From Clostridium yunnanense (lineage in GTDB: Bacteria; Bacillota; Clostridia; Clostridiales; Clostridiaceae): 56,002 bases of DNA. A program made the position numbers and the translations under genes. The notes below the pieces were generated by a model that worked only from the letters and a program-made list of their open reading frames with translations, was not told the origin of the DNA and searched no databases. The stretch is from contig NZ_JAENHN010000038.1 of the NCBI RefSeq assembly GCF_016595795.1, positions 1 through 56,002 on the forward strand. Reading direction: 5' to 3'. Every line of letters starts with the position of its first letter. Position 1 is the first letter of the stretch. Shown here piece after piece: positions 17,397 through 25,371 of this stretch.

Positions 17397-18072
17397 ATCA
17401 TTAACTAAAAAATATTTCTCTAAAAAGGCTTTAGATGGTATAGACCTTACTATTGACGAAGGTAAAATAGTTGGTATTTTAGGACCAAATGGGAGCGGAA
17501 AAACAACTTTATTAAAGCTTATTGCCGGTTTGATACATCCATCAAAGGGTGATCTAAAGATATGCGAAAACAATATAGGTTATAAAACAAAGGAATTAGT
17601 TGCATATCTTCCTGATAGTGACTTTTTGTATCCTTGGATGAAAATTAGTGATGCAAGAAAAACTTACAGCTCACTTTTTAAAGACTTCAATACAAAAAGA
17701 TTCAGTGAACTAATTTCTTTTATGAAACTTGAAGATTCAATGACTGTAAAAAGTCTTTCAAAAGGCATGAAAGAAAAACTTGCTCTTTCACTAACATTAT
17801 CTAGAGATGCAAAACTAATAGTTCTAGACGAACCCCTTAACGGTGTTGATCCAATTGCTAGGGAGCAAATACTTGAAGCAATACTAAAAGGTTTTAGTTT
17901 TGAAAGTTCAATTATAATATCAAGTCATCTTATTAATGAAATCGAAAGTTTATTAGATATAGTTTATTTCTTAAAGGACGGCAAGATAAAACTATCTGGA
18001 AATACAGAAGAACTTAGATCTGATAAGAATATGACTCTTGACGAAATATATAGGGAGGTATTTTCATGTTAA
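17377..18072 (+). CDS. ABC transporter ATP-binding protein
   Basis: The 231-aa ATPase subunit has Walker A GPNGSGKTT (residues ~36-44), a signature region LSKGMKEKLALSL and Walker B LIVLDEPLNGVDP. It would power the permease encoded next, with which it overlaps by 7 bp. Single ATPase plus single permease behind a YtrA-type GntR is the arrangement of BcrA/YtrB-like exporters, which often respond to cell-envelope stress or antibiotics. The substrate is not evident. GGAGG lies before the ATG inside the gntR frame. Confidence 0.9.
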   Translation: MKILEAKSLTKKYFSKKALDGIDLTIDEGKIVGILGPNGSGKTTLLKLIAGLIHPSKGDLKICENNIGYKTKELVAYLPDSDFLYPWMKISDARKTYSSLFKDFNTKRFSELISFMKLEDSMTVKSLSKGMKEKLALSLTLSRDAKLIVLDEPLNGVDPIAREQILEAILKGFSFESSIIISSHLINEIESLLDIVYFLKDGKIKLSGNTEELRSDKNMTLDEIYREVFSC

Positions 18073-18866
18073 TAAATCTACTTAAATTTGAATTATTAAA
18101 AAAGTGGAAAAGCATTCGTTATGTACTCTTGGCATATGCTCTTATAGAAATTGTTATTTTACTATCTTGCAGATTATTTTTTTGGAAGAATAATGAACCT
18201 CATCTATTTACTATTAAAGATGGTTCTAATGTTCACTTAAATGGCTTCATAACTTTTGCAGTTATTTTATTTTTTGCTTTATCAATTTTACTATCTCTTT
18301 ACCCTTTTGTTGAAGGTATTCGAAGATATGAAAAAGACTTATCAGGAAAACAAGCAGCACTAGAACTTATGATACCGGCGCATTCATGGAAAAAAGTAAC
18401 TGCCAAACTAATATCTACTGTAATAAATACAATAATTTGTGGTATATCAATTGTTTTTGCAATTTTAGTTTTCACTCTGGTAGCAACTAATTTTGATCAA
18501 TCTGTAACTGATTCAATTTTACAAGCTTTAACAGAAATGATTTCTTCACCAATTAGAATAATATATACAATTTTATCTACTTTCTTCATATTTGCATCTA
18601 TATATCTTTTATTTTATTTTTGTATTGCAATATCCAAAGCTATTTCAAATAAAAACAAGATATCTACTCTTATTAGTATAGCTGTGTTTGTAGGTTCTGT
18701 AGCATTATTATCATATTTATCATTTTTGACAGAAAAGTTTCCGATTTATAGTTTTAAAATATATGATACCCAAAGTTCTTTAGCTTCATTAATTTTAAAT
18801 ATACTATCTTTTGCTGTTACATTTGCAGGTAGTGTTTGGTTAATGGAACATAAAATAGAAAATTAA
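18066..18866 (+). CDS. ABC transporter permease
   Basis: The 266-aa integral membrane protein has about six hydrophobic segments (near residues 18-38, 55-80, 110-140, 160-190, 200-220 and 238-258). It begins with the LLKFELLKKWKSIRY pattern typical of ABC-2-like permeases. It is the last gene of the gntR-ATPase-permease operon and overlaps the ATPase gene. A long hairpin follows at 18877-18922. Substrate unknown; export of a peptide or drug is the usual role in this arrangement. Confidence 0.85.
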   Translation: MLINLLKFELLKKWKSIRYVLLAYALIEIVILLSCRLFFWKNNEPHLFTIKDGSNVHLNGFITFAVILFFALSILLSLYPFVEGIRRYEKDLSGKQAALELMIPAHSWKKVTAKLISTVINTIICGISIVFAILVFTLVATNFDQSVTDSILQALTEMISSPIRIIYTILSTFFIFASIYLLFYFCIAISKAISNKNKISTLISIAVFVGSVALLSYLSFLTEKFPIYSFKIYDTQSSLASLILNILSFAVTFAGSVWLMEHKIEN

Positions 18867-18876
18867 TATTGGCTTC

Positions 18877-18922
18877 ATACCGAAGATTAGTACCTAAATA
18901 TATATGTACTAATCTTCGGTAT
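18877..18922 (+). terminator. Hairpin terminator after the ABC operon
   Basis: ATACCGAAGATTAGTAC (18877-18893) and GTACTAATCTTCGGTAT (18906-18922) form a perfect 17-bp stem. The following T content is modest. Confidence 0.65.
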
Positions 18923-19091
18923 TCATATTTATATTTCAATACTAATCAGTCCTTTACTTTAACATTTTGTCACAATCATAGATTTGCTATATAAAAATTA
19001 AATTAAGACAATAAAGTAAAATATTATAGATGTCATATCTCCTTTACTACATGTATAATATTAATATAGCTACTAAGTATAGGGGGATAAA

Positions 19092-19628
19092 ATGTACATA
19101 GAGGATACCGATAAAGAAAATAGGCGTAAGTTTGATGAAGGATTAATTGGTGTTGGACATGTAGATTCTAGAGGAAAGATAAAAACTAATCAAATTATAA
19201 ATATAGATACTGTAAATACAAAGTTTGACGTAAGCAAGGTTAATTTTACAAAAAATAAAATTACACTTATTAAAATTCCTAAATGGTTAAGCATCCCAGT
19301 ATCGATTATTTTATACTTTTATTTATTCTTAGAACATAATAAAATTTTCGGAGTTTTTAATATCTTGGCTGGTCTTTATATTATGTACTACCTATCTGAA
19401 AAAAGCATAAGATTTAGAAAACGAAACTTTTTTGTGAAGTTTATAGTTATGGGGCTAATTTCTTTATATATGCTTTTATTCGGGATAGGTGCCATTTTAT
19501 CTGATTCAGTTAATACCACTAATGTAGAAAAGAACTCCAAGAGTATTCCAGTTGAAGCATCATATGATAACACTTACTTTTATTCCTGTTCATTAATGAT
19601 TTTAGAATTAAAAAATCTTCACAATTGA
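19092..19628 (+). CDS. Hypothetical membrane protein
   Basis: The predicted protein of 178 aa has a hydrophilic N-terminal ~70 residues followed by three hydrophobic segments (about 73-90, 95-110 and 118-137) and a short polar tail. AGGGGGA precedes the ATG. I recognise no family. It stands alone, with its own strong terminator directly after the stop. Confidence 0.6.
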   Translation: MYIEDTDKENRRKFDEGLIGVGHVDSRGKIKTNQIINIDTVNTKFDVSKVNFTKNKITLIKIPKWLSIPVSIILYFYLFLEHNKIFGVFNILAGLYIMYYLSEKSIRFRKRNFFVKFIVMGLISLYMLLFGIGAILSDSVNTTNVEKNSKSIPVEASYDNTYFYSCSLMILELKNLHN

Positions 19629-19631
19629 AAC

Positions 19632-19667
19632 AATCCCAAAGGTTATAAATGCATAACCTTTGGGATT
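19632..19667. terminator. Strong bidirectional terminator
   Basis: AATCCCAAAGGTTAT (19632-19646) and ATAACCTTTGGGATT (19653-19667) form a perfect 15-bp stem with a 6-nt loop. It separates two converging genes. Confidence 0.8.
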
Positions 19668-19703
19668 TACTTCTAAAAGCCACTTTATTTATTATTCAAC
19701 CTA

Positions 19704-20627
19704 TTAAGGCAATTTATTTCCTGCTGCAAGGTATATTGAATACCATTCTTCTCTGCTTAGTTCAACTTTTGAAGCTGCACATATTTCTCTTATACGATTT
19801 GGACTCATCGAACCAACTATTGTTTGAATCTTTGCTGGATGTCTTAAAATCCATGCTGTAGCTATTGCTGTATTTGTTACACCTTTTTTCTCTGCAATTT
19901 CATCTATTTTTTTATTTACTTCTGGGAATTTATTATTATCTAAGAATACCCCTTCAAAGAATCCATACTGGTATGGAGACCATGCTTGTATTGTTATATC
20001 TTTAAGTCTGCAATATTCAAGAATGCTTCCATCTCTATCTATAGACCCATCAACTTTCATATTTACATTTATACCCGAATCAATCATTCCAGTGTGCATC
20101 ACACCAAATTGTAATTGATTGATTATAATGTTATTTTCACCTAAGTATTTGTTTAGAAGTTCTATCTGCATTGGATTTTGATTACTTACTCCAAAGTATT
20201 TTACTTTACCACTATCATGCAACTGAGTAAAAGCTTCTGCAACTTCTTCTGGCTCCATTAAAGTATCTGGGCGATGCAATAATAAGGTATCTACATAATC
20301 TGTTTTTAATCTTTTTAGGCTTCCTTCCACTGATGCTAGAATATGCTCTTTCGAAAAATCGAACATCTTACCTGGAACTATTCCGCATTTAGTTTGTATT
20401 ACCATCTTTTCTCTTATATCTGAATTCATTCCTATTGCATCAGCAAATATTTCTTCTGATTTTCCGCCACCATATATATCTGCATGATCAAAGAAATTTA
20501 TACCTTCTTCTAGAGAAACCTTAATTACTTTTTCAGCTTCCTCTTTGCTTAATGCAGCCATTCTCATACAGCCTAGAGAAATTTCAGAACCATCAATTTT
20601 ACCATTACCTATTTTTATATTCTTCAT
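19704..20627 (-). CDS. Aldo/keto reductase (YdhF/YcsN-like)
   Basis: The 307-aa NADPH-dependent oxidoreductase has the family start SEISLGCMRMAALS, the catalytic region NFFDHADIYGGGKSE, DTLLLHRPD and the cofactor-binding end IQTIVGSMSPNRIREI. Its physiological carbonyl substrate cannot be read from the sequence. It has no ferredoxin tail, unlike the gene at 6105-7244. The ATG at 20627 follows AGGAGG by seven bases; an in-frame start 27 bp earlier is rejected. It is monocistronic. Confidence 0.88.
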   Translation of the reverse strand: MKNIKIGNGKIDGSEISLGCMRMAALSKEEAEKVIKVSLEEGINFFDHADIYGGGKSEEIFADAIGMNSDIREKMVIQTKCGIVPGKMFDFSKEHILASVEGSLKRLKTDYVDTLLLHRPDTLMEPEEVAEAFTQLHDSGKVKYFGVSNQNPMQIELLNKYLGENNIIINQLQFGVMHTGMIDSGINVNMKVDGSIDRDGSILEYCRLKDITIQAWSPYQYGFFEGVFLDNNKFPEVNKKIDEIAEKKGVTNTAIATAWILRHPAKIQTIVGSMSPNRIREICAASKVELSREEWYSIYLAAGNKLP

Positions 20628-20929
20628 TACTTCGCCTCCTAATATAACTTCCACTATAAATTACGAAAACCAACAATTGTTGCGGATTTTAAATTTATTA
20701 GAATTGTTTACCTTCTAAATTCACTAATTTTATTGTACAAAACTTTTTATTGAAATTCAAATGAAAACATTTTCTTTTTTTGAAAACATCTAAATTATTT
20801 TCCTATTGATATATTGATACTTAAAAGCATATAAGTTTAATTTTTTCTACAAACCATAAAAGCCTGTAAAACCATGATATATCCTAGTTTAGACAACATA
20901 TAGATTTCTAGCTTCCTAATAAAACAAAA

Positions 20930-20951
20930 AGCTGGATCAGGAGATCCAACT
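20930..20951 (-). terminator. Intrinsic terminator of rsgA
   Basis: AGCTGGATC (20930-20938) pairs with GATCCAACT (20943-20951) with one G-U pair. On the minus strand it is followed by TTTTT. Confidence 0.75.
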
Positions 20952-20964
20952 TTTTTATTACTTC

Positions 20965-22011
20965 TTATCTAGCAAATTGTTTTTTCTTATTATTGCTCTT
21001 ATCTCGACTTAATAACTTAGCCTTTTTCTCTGCAAATGCGGCTTCTTTCTTAAGTTTTTCATAGTTTTTCCATCTATCAATGGACAATTCGCCACTTTCC
21101 AGCGCAGCCTTAACTGCACATCCCGGTTCCGTTTTATGCTTACAATCACTAAACTTGCAACTTAATTCTAACTGCTCTACATCTGAGAAAGTAACATTAA
21201 GTCCATCATCAACTACCCACATACCAAGTTCCCTCATACCAGGGGTATCAATTATCATTGTACCGTTCTTTAGCATAATGAGCTGCCTATGAGTTGTAGT
21301 ATGCCTACCCTTACTATCATCTTCCCTAATACCATTTACACGCATTACTTCTTCTTCAGCTATAGCATTTACTAGTGATGACTTGCCTACACCAGATGAT
21401 CCGAGAAGTACAATTGTTTTCCCTGGTTTTACAAACTCTTTAATTTCAGCAAATCCCTGTCCTGTATATGAGCTTACAGCAATGATAGATACACCAATGG
21501 CCACTGTTTCTAATTCAGCTATATAGCTTTCGTAATCATTACATAGATCAGCTTTAGTAAGAATTATAACAGGGTTTGCTCCACTCTCCCAAGCACAAGT
21601 CAAATATCGTTCAATTCTCTTTATACTAAAATCATAGTTTAGTGATGTCACGATAAAAACATAATCAAAATTCGTTGCAACTATCTGTTCTTTTTCATTA
21701 AAAGAATCCAGCCTAGCAAACTTGCTTTTTCTGTTAAGAACCTTATATATAATGTCATCCCCCATAGGATTCTTTTTTACCAACACAAAATCCCCTATTG
21801 CTGGATACACACTAATGCCACTATCAGTATAAAAAATTGACCCTTTAAGCTTTGCACTATTTTCTCCGTCATTTGTAATAAGCTTATAGTATTCTCTATG
21901 CACTTCAAGAATCCTTGCAGGCACTAATTCACTACAATCCATCTGAGTTTCATCTATTTGTCTTTCATAAAATTCATTGTATCCATATTGTTTTATAGTA
22001 TTATTATTCAT
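20965..22011 (-). CDS. rsgA: Ribosome small-subunit-dependent GTPase A (RsgA)
   Basis: RsgA checks late 30S maturation. The 348-aa protein has an OB-like N-terminal domain, then a circularly permuted GTPase in which G4 (LTKADL, 151-156) precedes G1 (GSSGVGKS, 204-211) and G3 (DTPGMRELG). A zinc knuckle follows (CKFSDCKHKTEPGC). At this length it is the YloQ/RsgA type. The sequence upstream is unusual: a 22-codon ORF with its own ribosome site ends inside the first codons of rsgA, which suggests translational coupling. Upstream hairpins and a separate short transcript lie at 22215-22550. Confidence 0.93.
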   Translation of the reverse strand: MNNNTIKQYGYNEFYERQIDETQMDCSELVPARILEVHREYYKLITNDGENSAKLKGSIFYTDSGISVYPAIGDFVLVKKNPMGDDIIYKVLNRKSKFARLDSFNEKEQIVATNFDYVFIVTSLNYDFSIKRIERYLTCAWESGANPVIILTKADLCNDYESYIAELETVAIGVSIIAVSSYTGQGFAEIKEFVKPGKTIVLLGSSGVGKSSLVNAIAEEEVMRVNGIREDDSKGRHTTTHRQLIMLKNGTMIIDTPGMRELGMWVVDDGLNVTFSDVEQLELSCKFSDCKHKTEPGCAVKAALESGELSIDRWKNYEKLKKEAAFAEKKAKLLSRDKSNNKKKQFAR

Positions 22012-22072
22012 CTAATTCCTCCAAATTTATAAAGTTGTTTTCTATCTTAAAATTACCGATTAAAATCACCAT
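22004..22072 (-). CDS. 22-aa upstream ORF overlapping the rsgA start
   Basis: AAAAGGAGTG precedes an ATG at 22072 by about seven bases. The ORF runs 22 codons (starting MVILIGNFKIE) and ends with TAA at 22004-22006, overlapping the rsgA start codon by 8 bp. GGAGG for rsgA lies inside it. It could be a leader peptide or a small protein translationally coupled to rsgA. No homologue is known to me. Confidence 0.45.
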   Translation of the reverse strand: MVILIGNFKIENNFINLEELDE

Positions 22073-22214
22073 ATTAAATCACTCCTTTTAATATCTAATA
22101 TTTTTTAAGGTTTTTAAATCTAAATGAAGTACTTAAATAAATATCAGCATAATTTTGGTATTACTTTTTGTATTTTTGCTTCTGTTTTGCTAGTCTAAAA
22201 ATGGGCATAAAAAT

Positions 22215-22254
22215 ACCGTAGATAAACAACCCTTAATGCGCTGCTATCTACGGT
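22215..22254 (-). terminator. Hairpin with T-rich tail between the small transcript and rsgA
   Basis: ACCGTAGATA (22215-22224) and TATCTACGGT (22245-22254) form a 10-bp stem. On the minus strand ATTTTTATG follows. It may be a second terminator behind the small transcript or a leader element of rsgA. Confidence 0.55.
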
Positions 22255-22303
22255 TAAAGCATGTAGAATTATATAGCTTTTAAACTATATAAAGGTACAA
22301 AAA

Positions 22304-22515
22304 AACACGACCTTCCTGCCGTGTTACTAATCCATTTTAGACAGTATATTATGAAAGGTTATATATTACTGCAAAAATACAACACAAATAACGGGTATGT
22401 TTACCCTACAGTTATATCCTTGCCCATATTTAGTTTTAGACTGCAATCACCTTTAAATTTGCATTCATAAAACAACACTCCTTTCAATGCAAAATACTAT
22501 TATTAGTACTTTTAT
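22304..22515 (-). ncRNA. Putative ~210-nt small transcript of unknown function
   Basis: A near-consensus sigma-A promoter (22522-22550) and an intrinsic terminator frame this unit. In the terminator, AACACG (22304-22309) pairs with CGTGTT (22320-22325), followed on the minus strand by seven Ts. Inside are a 10-codon ORF with a strong ribosome site and a GGGTAAACATACCC hairpin near 22392-22405. I do not recognise a known RNA family. It could be a small RNA or a tiny-peptide gene. Confidence 0.5.
22436..22468 (-). CDS. 10-aa ORF within the small transcript
   Basis: AAAGGAGTG lies upstream of an ATG that opens the ten-codon frame MNANLKVIAV, ending in TAA. The strong ribosome site and the upstream promoter are the only support. 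It may be a leader peptide. Confidence 0.35.
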   Translation of the reverse strand: MNANLKVIAV

Positions 22516-22521
22516 ATATCC

Positions 22522-22550
22522 ATTGTATTTAATTATGTAATTTTTGTCAA
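22522..22550 (-). promoter_or_regulatory. Near-consensus sigma-A promoter
   Basis: On the minus strand TTGACA (22545-22550) and TACAAT (22522-22527) are 17 bp apart. It reads towards the small transcript and rsgA. Confidence 0.7.
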
Positions 22551-22676
22551 CTAATTTATTCTACACCTTCAATTATATATTTTTAACAGCTAAAATCTAT
22601 TGTTGTTATATTAATTAAATATTTACTAATACTATAAAAGATAAAATCGATAAATTGTACTTTTAGGAGTTTAAAT

Positions 22677-23939
22677 ATGGCTGATATGAAGTTCGAACAA
22701 AAAACTACAAGAAGAAATCTTATATACGTAAATATATTTGGAACAACACAACTCCACCTTAGAAACCCACTTGTTATTGCAGCTTGGTCTGTTGCATTTC
22801 CAGGTATGGGGCACCTTCTACTTTCAAAATACCTACGTGGCTTGGTTCTCTTTTTATGGGAAATACTTATAAACTATAAAGCACATGTTAACCTATTAAT
22901 TTTATATTCCTGTATAGGTAACTTTGAAAAAGCTAAACAAGTGGTGAACATTCAATGGCTGTCATTATATCTTCCTATATATATTTTTGCTATATGGGAT
23001 AGTTATAGAAGCACCGTAGACTTAAACCATGTCTGCTTACTAGCTAGAAGAGAAGATAAGGATATTATTCCTTTTAAGATGAATTTCATAGAAATTAATT
23101 ATTTAGATAAAAGAAATCCTTGGGTTGCTACTACATGGTCCCTTTTAGTACCTGGCTCTGGTCAACTTTATCTTCATAGACTTATTACAGCATTTTTTCT
23201 CATTGTTTGGTGGATTATCATCTGTTATAATTCTAAGTTTCTTCCTTCAGCACACTGCACATTGCTTGGAGATTTCAAACAAGCTAAAGAACTATTAAAT
23301 ATGCAATGGTTTCTAAATATACCTTCAGTATATTTATATGCTATGTATGATGCTTATACAAACACAGTTGAAACCAACAAATTATTTGATTGGGATCAAG
23401 CTAAATTCTTAAAAAAAGAATATCAATCTTCAAATTTTAATATGACATTAAAAAATAATGAAAGCGGTGTGAATATGCATATAGTTTCAACCTTTGACCA
23501 TTCAATATATTTAGAATTAGCTATTTCTGAAATACAAATGAAGGGAATAAAGAAAGAAAACATTTTAGCTATTCCCATTGATAAAAGAGATGAAGATATA
23601 AAACTATTTGATTCTATTCATAGTTCAGATGGCTTGAGTCTTTTTGATCTACCTGCTATTTTAGGAGTTATATTCGGAATTTTTGGAGAAGTATATGGTT
23701 TTATATTAAAATGGGGGCCCTTCTTGTGGGGATTAATAGGTATATTAATTGGTGGACTATTAGGTTTAATCATTAAACTTATTCTTACGAAAAACTCTAA
23801 ACGTAGAAGTAAAGATAAAAGAGGAACAGAAGTTGTGTTGATAATAGAGTGTTTAGACACCCAAATAGATATGATAAAATCAGTACTTTGGTCAAACAAA
23901 GCACTTGGAGTTAGTAGTTTATCCATAAACAATAACTGA
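22677..23939 (+). CDS. Membrane protein with internally duplicated domain and glycine-zipper C terminus
   Basis: The 420-aa protein contains two similar units: residues ~28-118 (RNPLVIAAWSVAFPGMGHLL to WDSYRSTVDLN) and ~145-235 (RNPWVATTWSLLVPGSGQLY to YDAYTNTVETN). Each has two or three membrane segments, a GNFEKAKQVVNIQW / GDFKQAKELLNMQW block and a W/YD-Y end. A soluble region of about 80 residues follows, then a glycine-rich membrane hairpin (GLIGILIGGLLGLIIKLIL) and a polar tail. AGGAG precedes the ATG. I do not recognise the function; an intragenic duplication is clear by eye. It is monocistronic. Confidence 0.75.
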   Translation: MADMKFEQKTTRRNLIYVNIFGTTQLHLRNPLVIAAWSVAFPGMGHLLLSKYLRGLVLFLWEILINYKAHVNLLILYSCIGNFEKAKQVVNIQWLSLYLPIYIFAIWDSYRSTVDLNHVCLLARREDKDIIPFKMNFIEINYLDKRNPWVATTWSLLVPGSGQLYLHRLITAFFLIVWWIIICYNSKFLPSAHCTLLGDFKQAKELLNMQWFLNIPSVYLYAMYDAYTNTVETNKLFDWDQAKFLKKEYQSSNFNMTLKNNESGVNMHIVSTFDHSIYLELAISEIQMKGIKKENILAIPIDKRDEDIKLFDSIHSSDGLSLFDLPAILGVIFGIFGEVYGFILKWGPFLWGLIGILIGGLLGLIIKLILTKNSKRRSKDKRGTEVVLIIECLDTQIDMIKSVLWSNKALGVSSLSINNN

Positions 23940-24042
23940 CCTACCTATAGCTACACCAGTCTTTTTACTATATGAAAATCATGCCAATATCTATGTATTT
24001 TCGATCAATTATCAACTTATAATAAATATACATAAAAGAAAA

Positions 24043-24085
24043 AAATAGGCATATCATATAATTCAGTATTATGAGATACCTATTT
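24043..24085 (-). terminator. Intrinsic terminator after the 71-aa membrane protein gene
   Basis: AAATAGGCATATCATA (24043-24058) pairs imperfectly with TATGAGATACCTATTT (24070-24085). On the minus strand Ts follow. Confidence 0.65.
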
Positions 24086-24105
24086 CTTTATTCTACATTT
24101 TATAC

Positions 24106-24321
24106 TCAATTAAGTTCATAGCTACATCTACTCATAAATCTCATGATTTTTATTACTACTACAATTGATGCTATAAGTATAACTATAAAATATACTATTC
24201 CTAATAAAGGAATAAATAAAAAAATAAAAGACAAAGCAAATCCAATCTGCAAAAATAAATAATGACTCAATTTTTCATCGGCCTCTAGCTCTAAAAATCT
24301 GTTTTCTTTTTTCCTTGCCAT
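24106..24321 (-). CDS. Small membrane protein of unknown function
   Basis: The predicted 71-aa protein has a charged N terminus (MARKKENRFLELEADEK), two hydrophobic helices (about 24-41 and 43-59) and a short polar end. GGGGG lies eight bases before the ATG, and a terminator follows. No family is recognised. The adjacent stretch 24322-24586 holds no supportable gene. Confidence 0.6.
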   Translation of the reverse strand: MARKKENRFLELEADEKLSHYLFLQIGFALSFIFLFIPLLGIVYFIVILIASIVVVIKIMRFMSRCSYELN

Positions 24322-24586
24322 CTCTTGTACCCCCTAAAAGAGATTGTAGATTGTAAGCAAGTTAAATACTAAAGATATGATAAAAAGAAGCATTATAATT
24401 GAAGCTGAAGCTGTAAAAGTAAAGTCTGTAATTGGTATCGAAGAATTAAAGATTCTAGGTTAACATTACAAAAAGAAATCCCCAAAAAAGCCACTTAAAA
24501 CCGCTCTTTCTCATAAACACCCCACAATAATTATCAATTTATGTATTCTTAGTAATATATTAATGCAGCGTTCACTTTTTTATCCA

Positions 24587-25228
24587 TTAACCACTATAAT
24601 TCGTACTATCCATAAACAATGTAAACAACATATTTACACACTTATCTATGCATAAATCCAGGTCTTTTATATCCTTGTCATAAAGAATTTTATGACATAC
24701 ATCTTCAATAAGTAAAAAAGTATAATGTACAAATATTATTTCTTCTTCATTACTCTTAAATGGTATAGATAATAATTTAAAAACTTCTCTTGTTTTATCT
24801 GTTCTTCTTCCACGCTGTTCATTTATTGTCTTTCCTATATCATCATCTAACAGTGCTAAAGCATCCATTTCATCATGAAAAGTTTTAGAGAAATTATGAT
24901 ACTCAATCATCATTTTTATAAATACCCTAAATAACTCTTTACCTGTTTCAGGATTATTTAGAGGTTTATCCATGTTTTCAATCCAATATTCCCTAGTGGG
25001 ATAATTAAAGCTTTCATTTAGTCTTACTATGACTCTAATATAAATTTCCTTCTTATCTTTAAAGTAAGCATATACAGAACCAGTAGCTACATTTGCTTCT
25101 TTTGATATGTCTGCTGTAGTGGTATTATAATACCCTCTTTCGTTAAAAAGTTTATATGCAGCATCTACTATCCTATTATATTTTTCTAAAGCTCTTTTTT
25201 GCGTTGGTATTCTTGTTTTTCTTTCCAT
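24587..25228 (-). CDS. TetR/AcrR-family regulator, probable repressor of the adjacent MFS gene
   Basis: The 213-aa protein has the TetR helix-turn-helix at residues ~15-60 (AAYKLFNERGYYNTTTADIS, VATGSVYAYFKDKKEIY) and a helical ligand domain. AGGTGAT precedes the ATG at 25228; a start 48 bp earlier would have no site. It is divergent from the MFS transporter gene, and the shared 143-bp gap holds two palindromes arranged around both promoters, as for QacR/TetR-type drug regulators. The inducer is unknown. Confidence 0.9.
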   Translation of the reverse strand: MERKTRIPTQKRALEKYNRIVDAAYKLFNERGYYNTTTADISKEANVATGSVYAYFKDKKEIYIRVIVRLNESFNYPTREYWIENMDKPLNNPETGKELFRVFIKMMIEYHNFSKTFHDEMDALALLDDDIGKTINEQRGRRTDKTREVFKLLSIPFKSNEEEIIFVHYTFLLIEDVCHKILYDKDIKDLDLCIDKCVNMLFTLFMDSTNYSG

Positions 25229-25279
25229 ATCATCACCTAACATAATAATAAAAGATAAAAAAATAAAAGTCAACAAAAT

Positions 25280-25351
25280 ATGAAATTCATTTCATGTATT
25301 GACTTTTAATTTTTACCAGTATAATATATGAATATGAAGTTAATTTCATAT
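25280..25351. promoter_or_regulatory. Divergent promoters with two TetR-type palindromes
   Basis: Palindrome 1 is ATGAAATTCATTTCAT (25280-25295). Palindrome 2 is ATATGAAGTTAATTTCATAT (25332-25351). The plus-strand promoter TTGACT (25299-25304), 17 bp, TAATAT (25322-25327) lies between them. A minus-strand promoter with TTGACT (25268-25273), a 17-bp gap and TATTAT (25245-25250) lies on the other side of palindrome 1. One repressor could close both promoters. Confidence 0.7.
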
Positions 25352-25371
25352 TTCAATTTTTGGAGGATATT

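Noticed and set aside
24377-24463. 28-codon plus-strand frame starting MIKRSIIIEAEAV
   Set aside because: No ribosome binding site and no promoter; possibly a relic, but not supportable as a gene.
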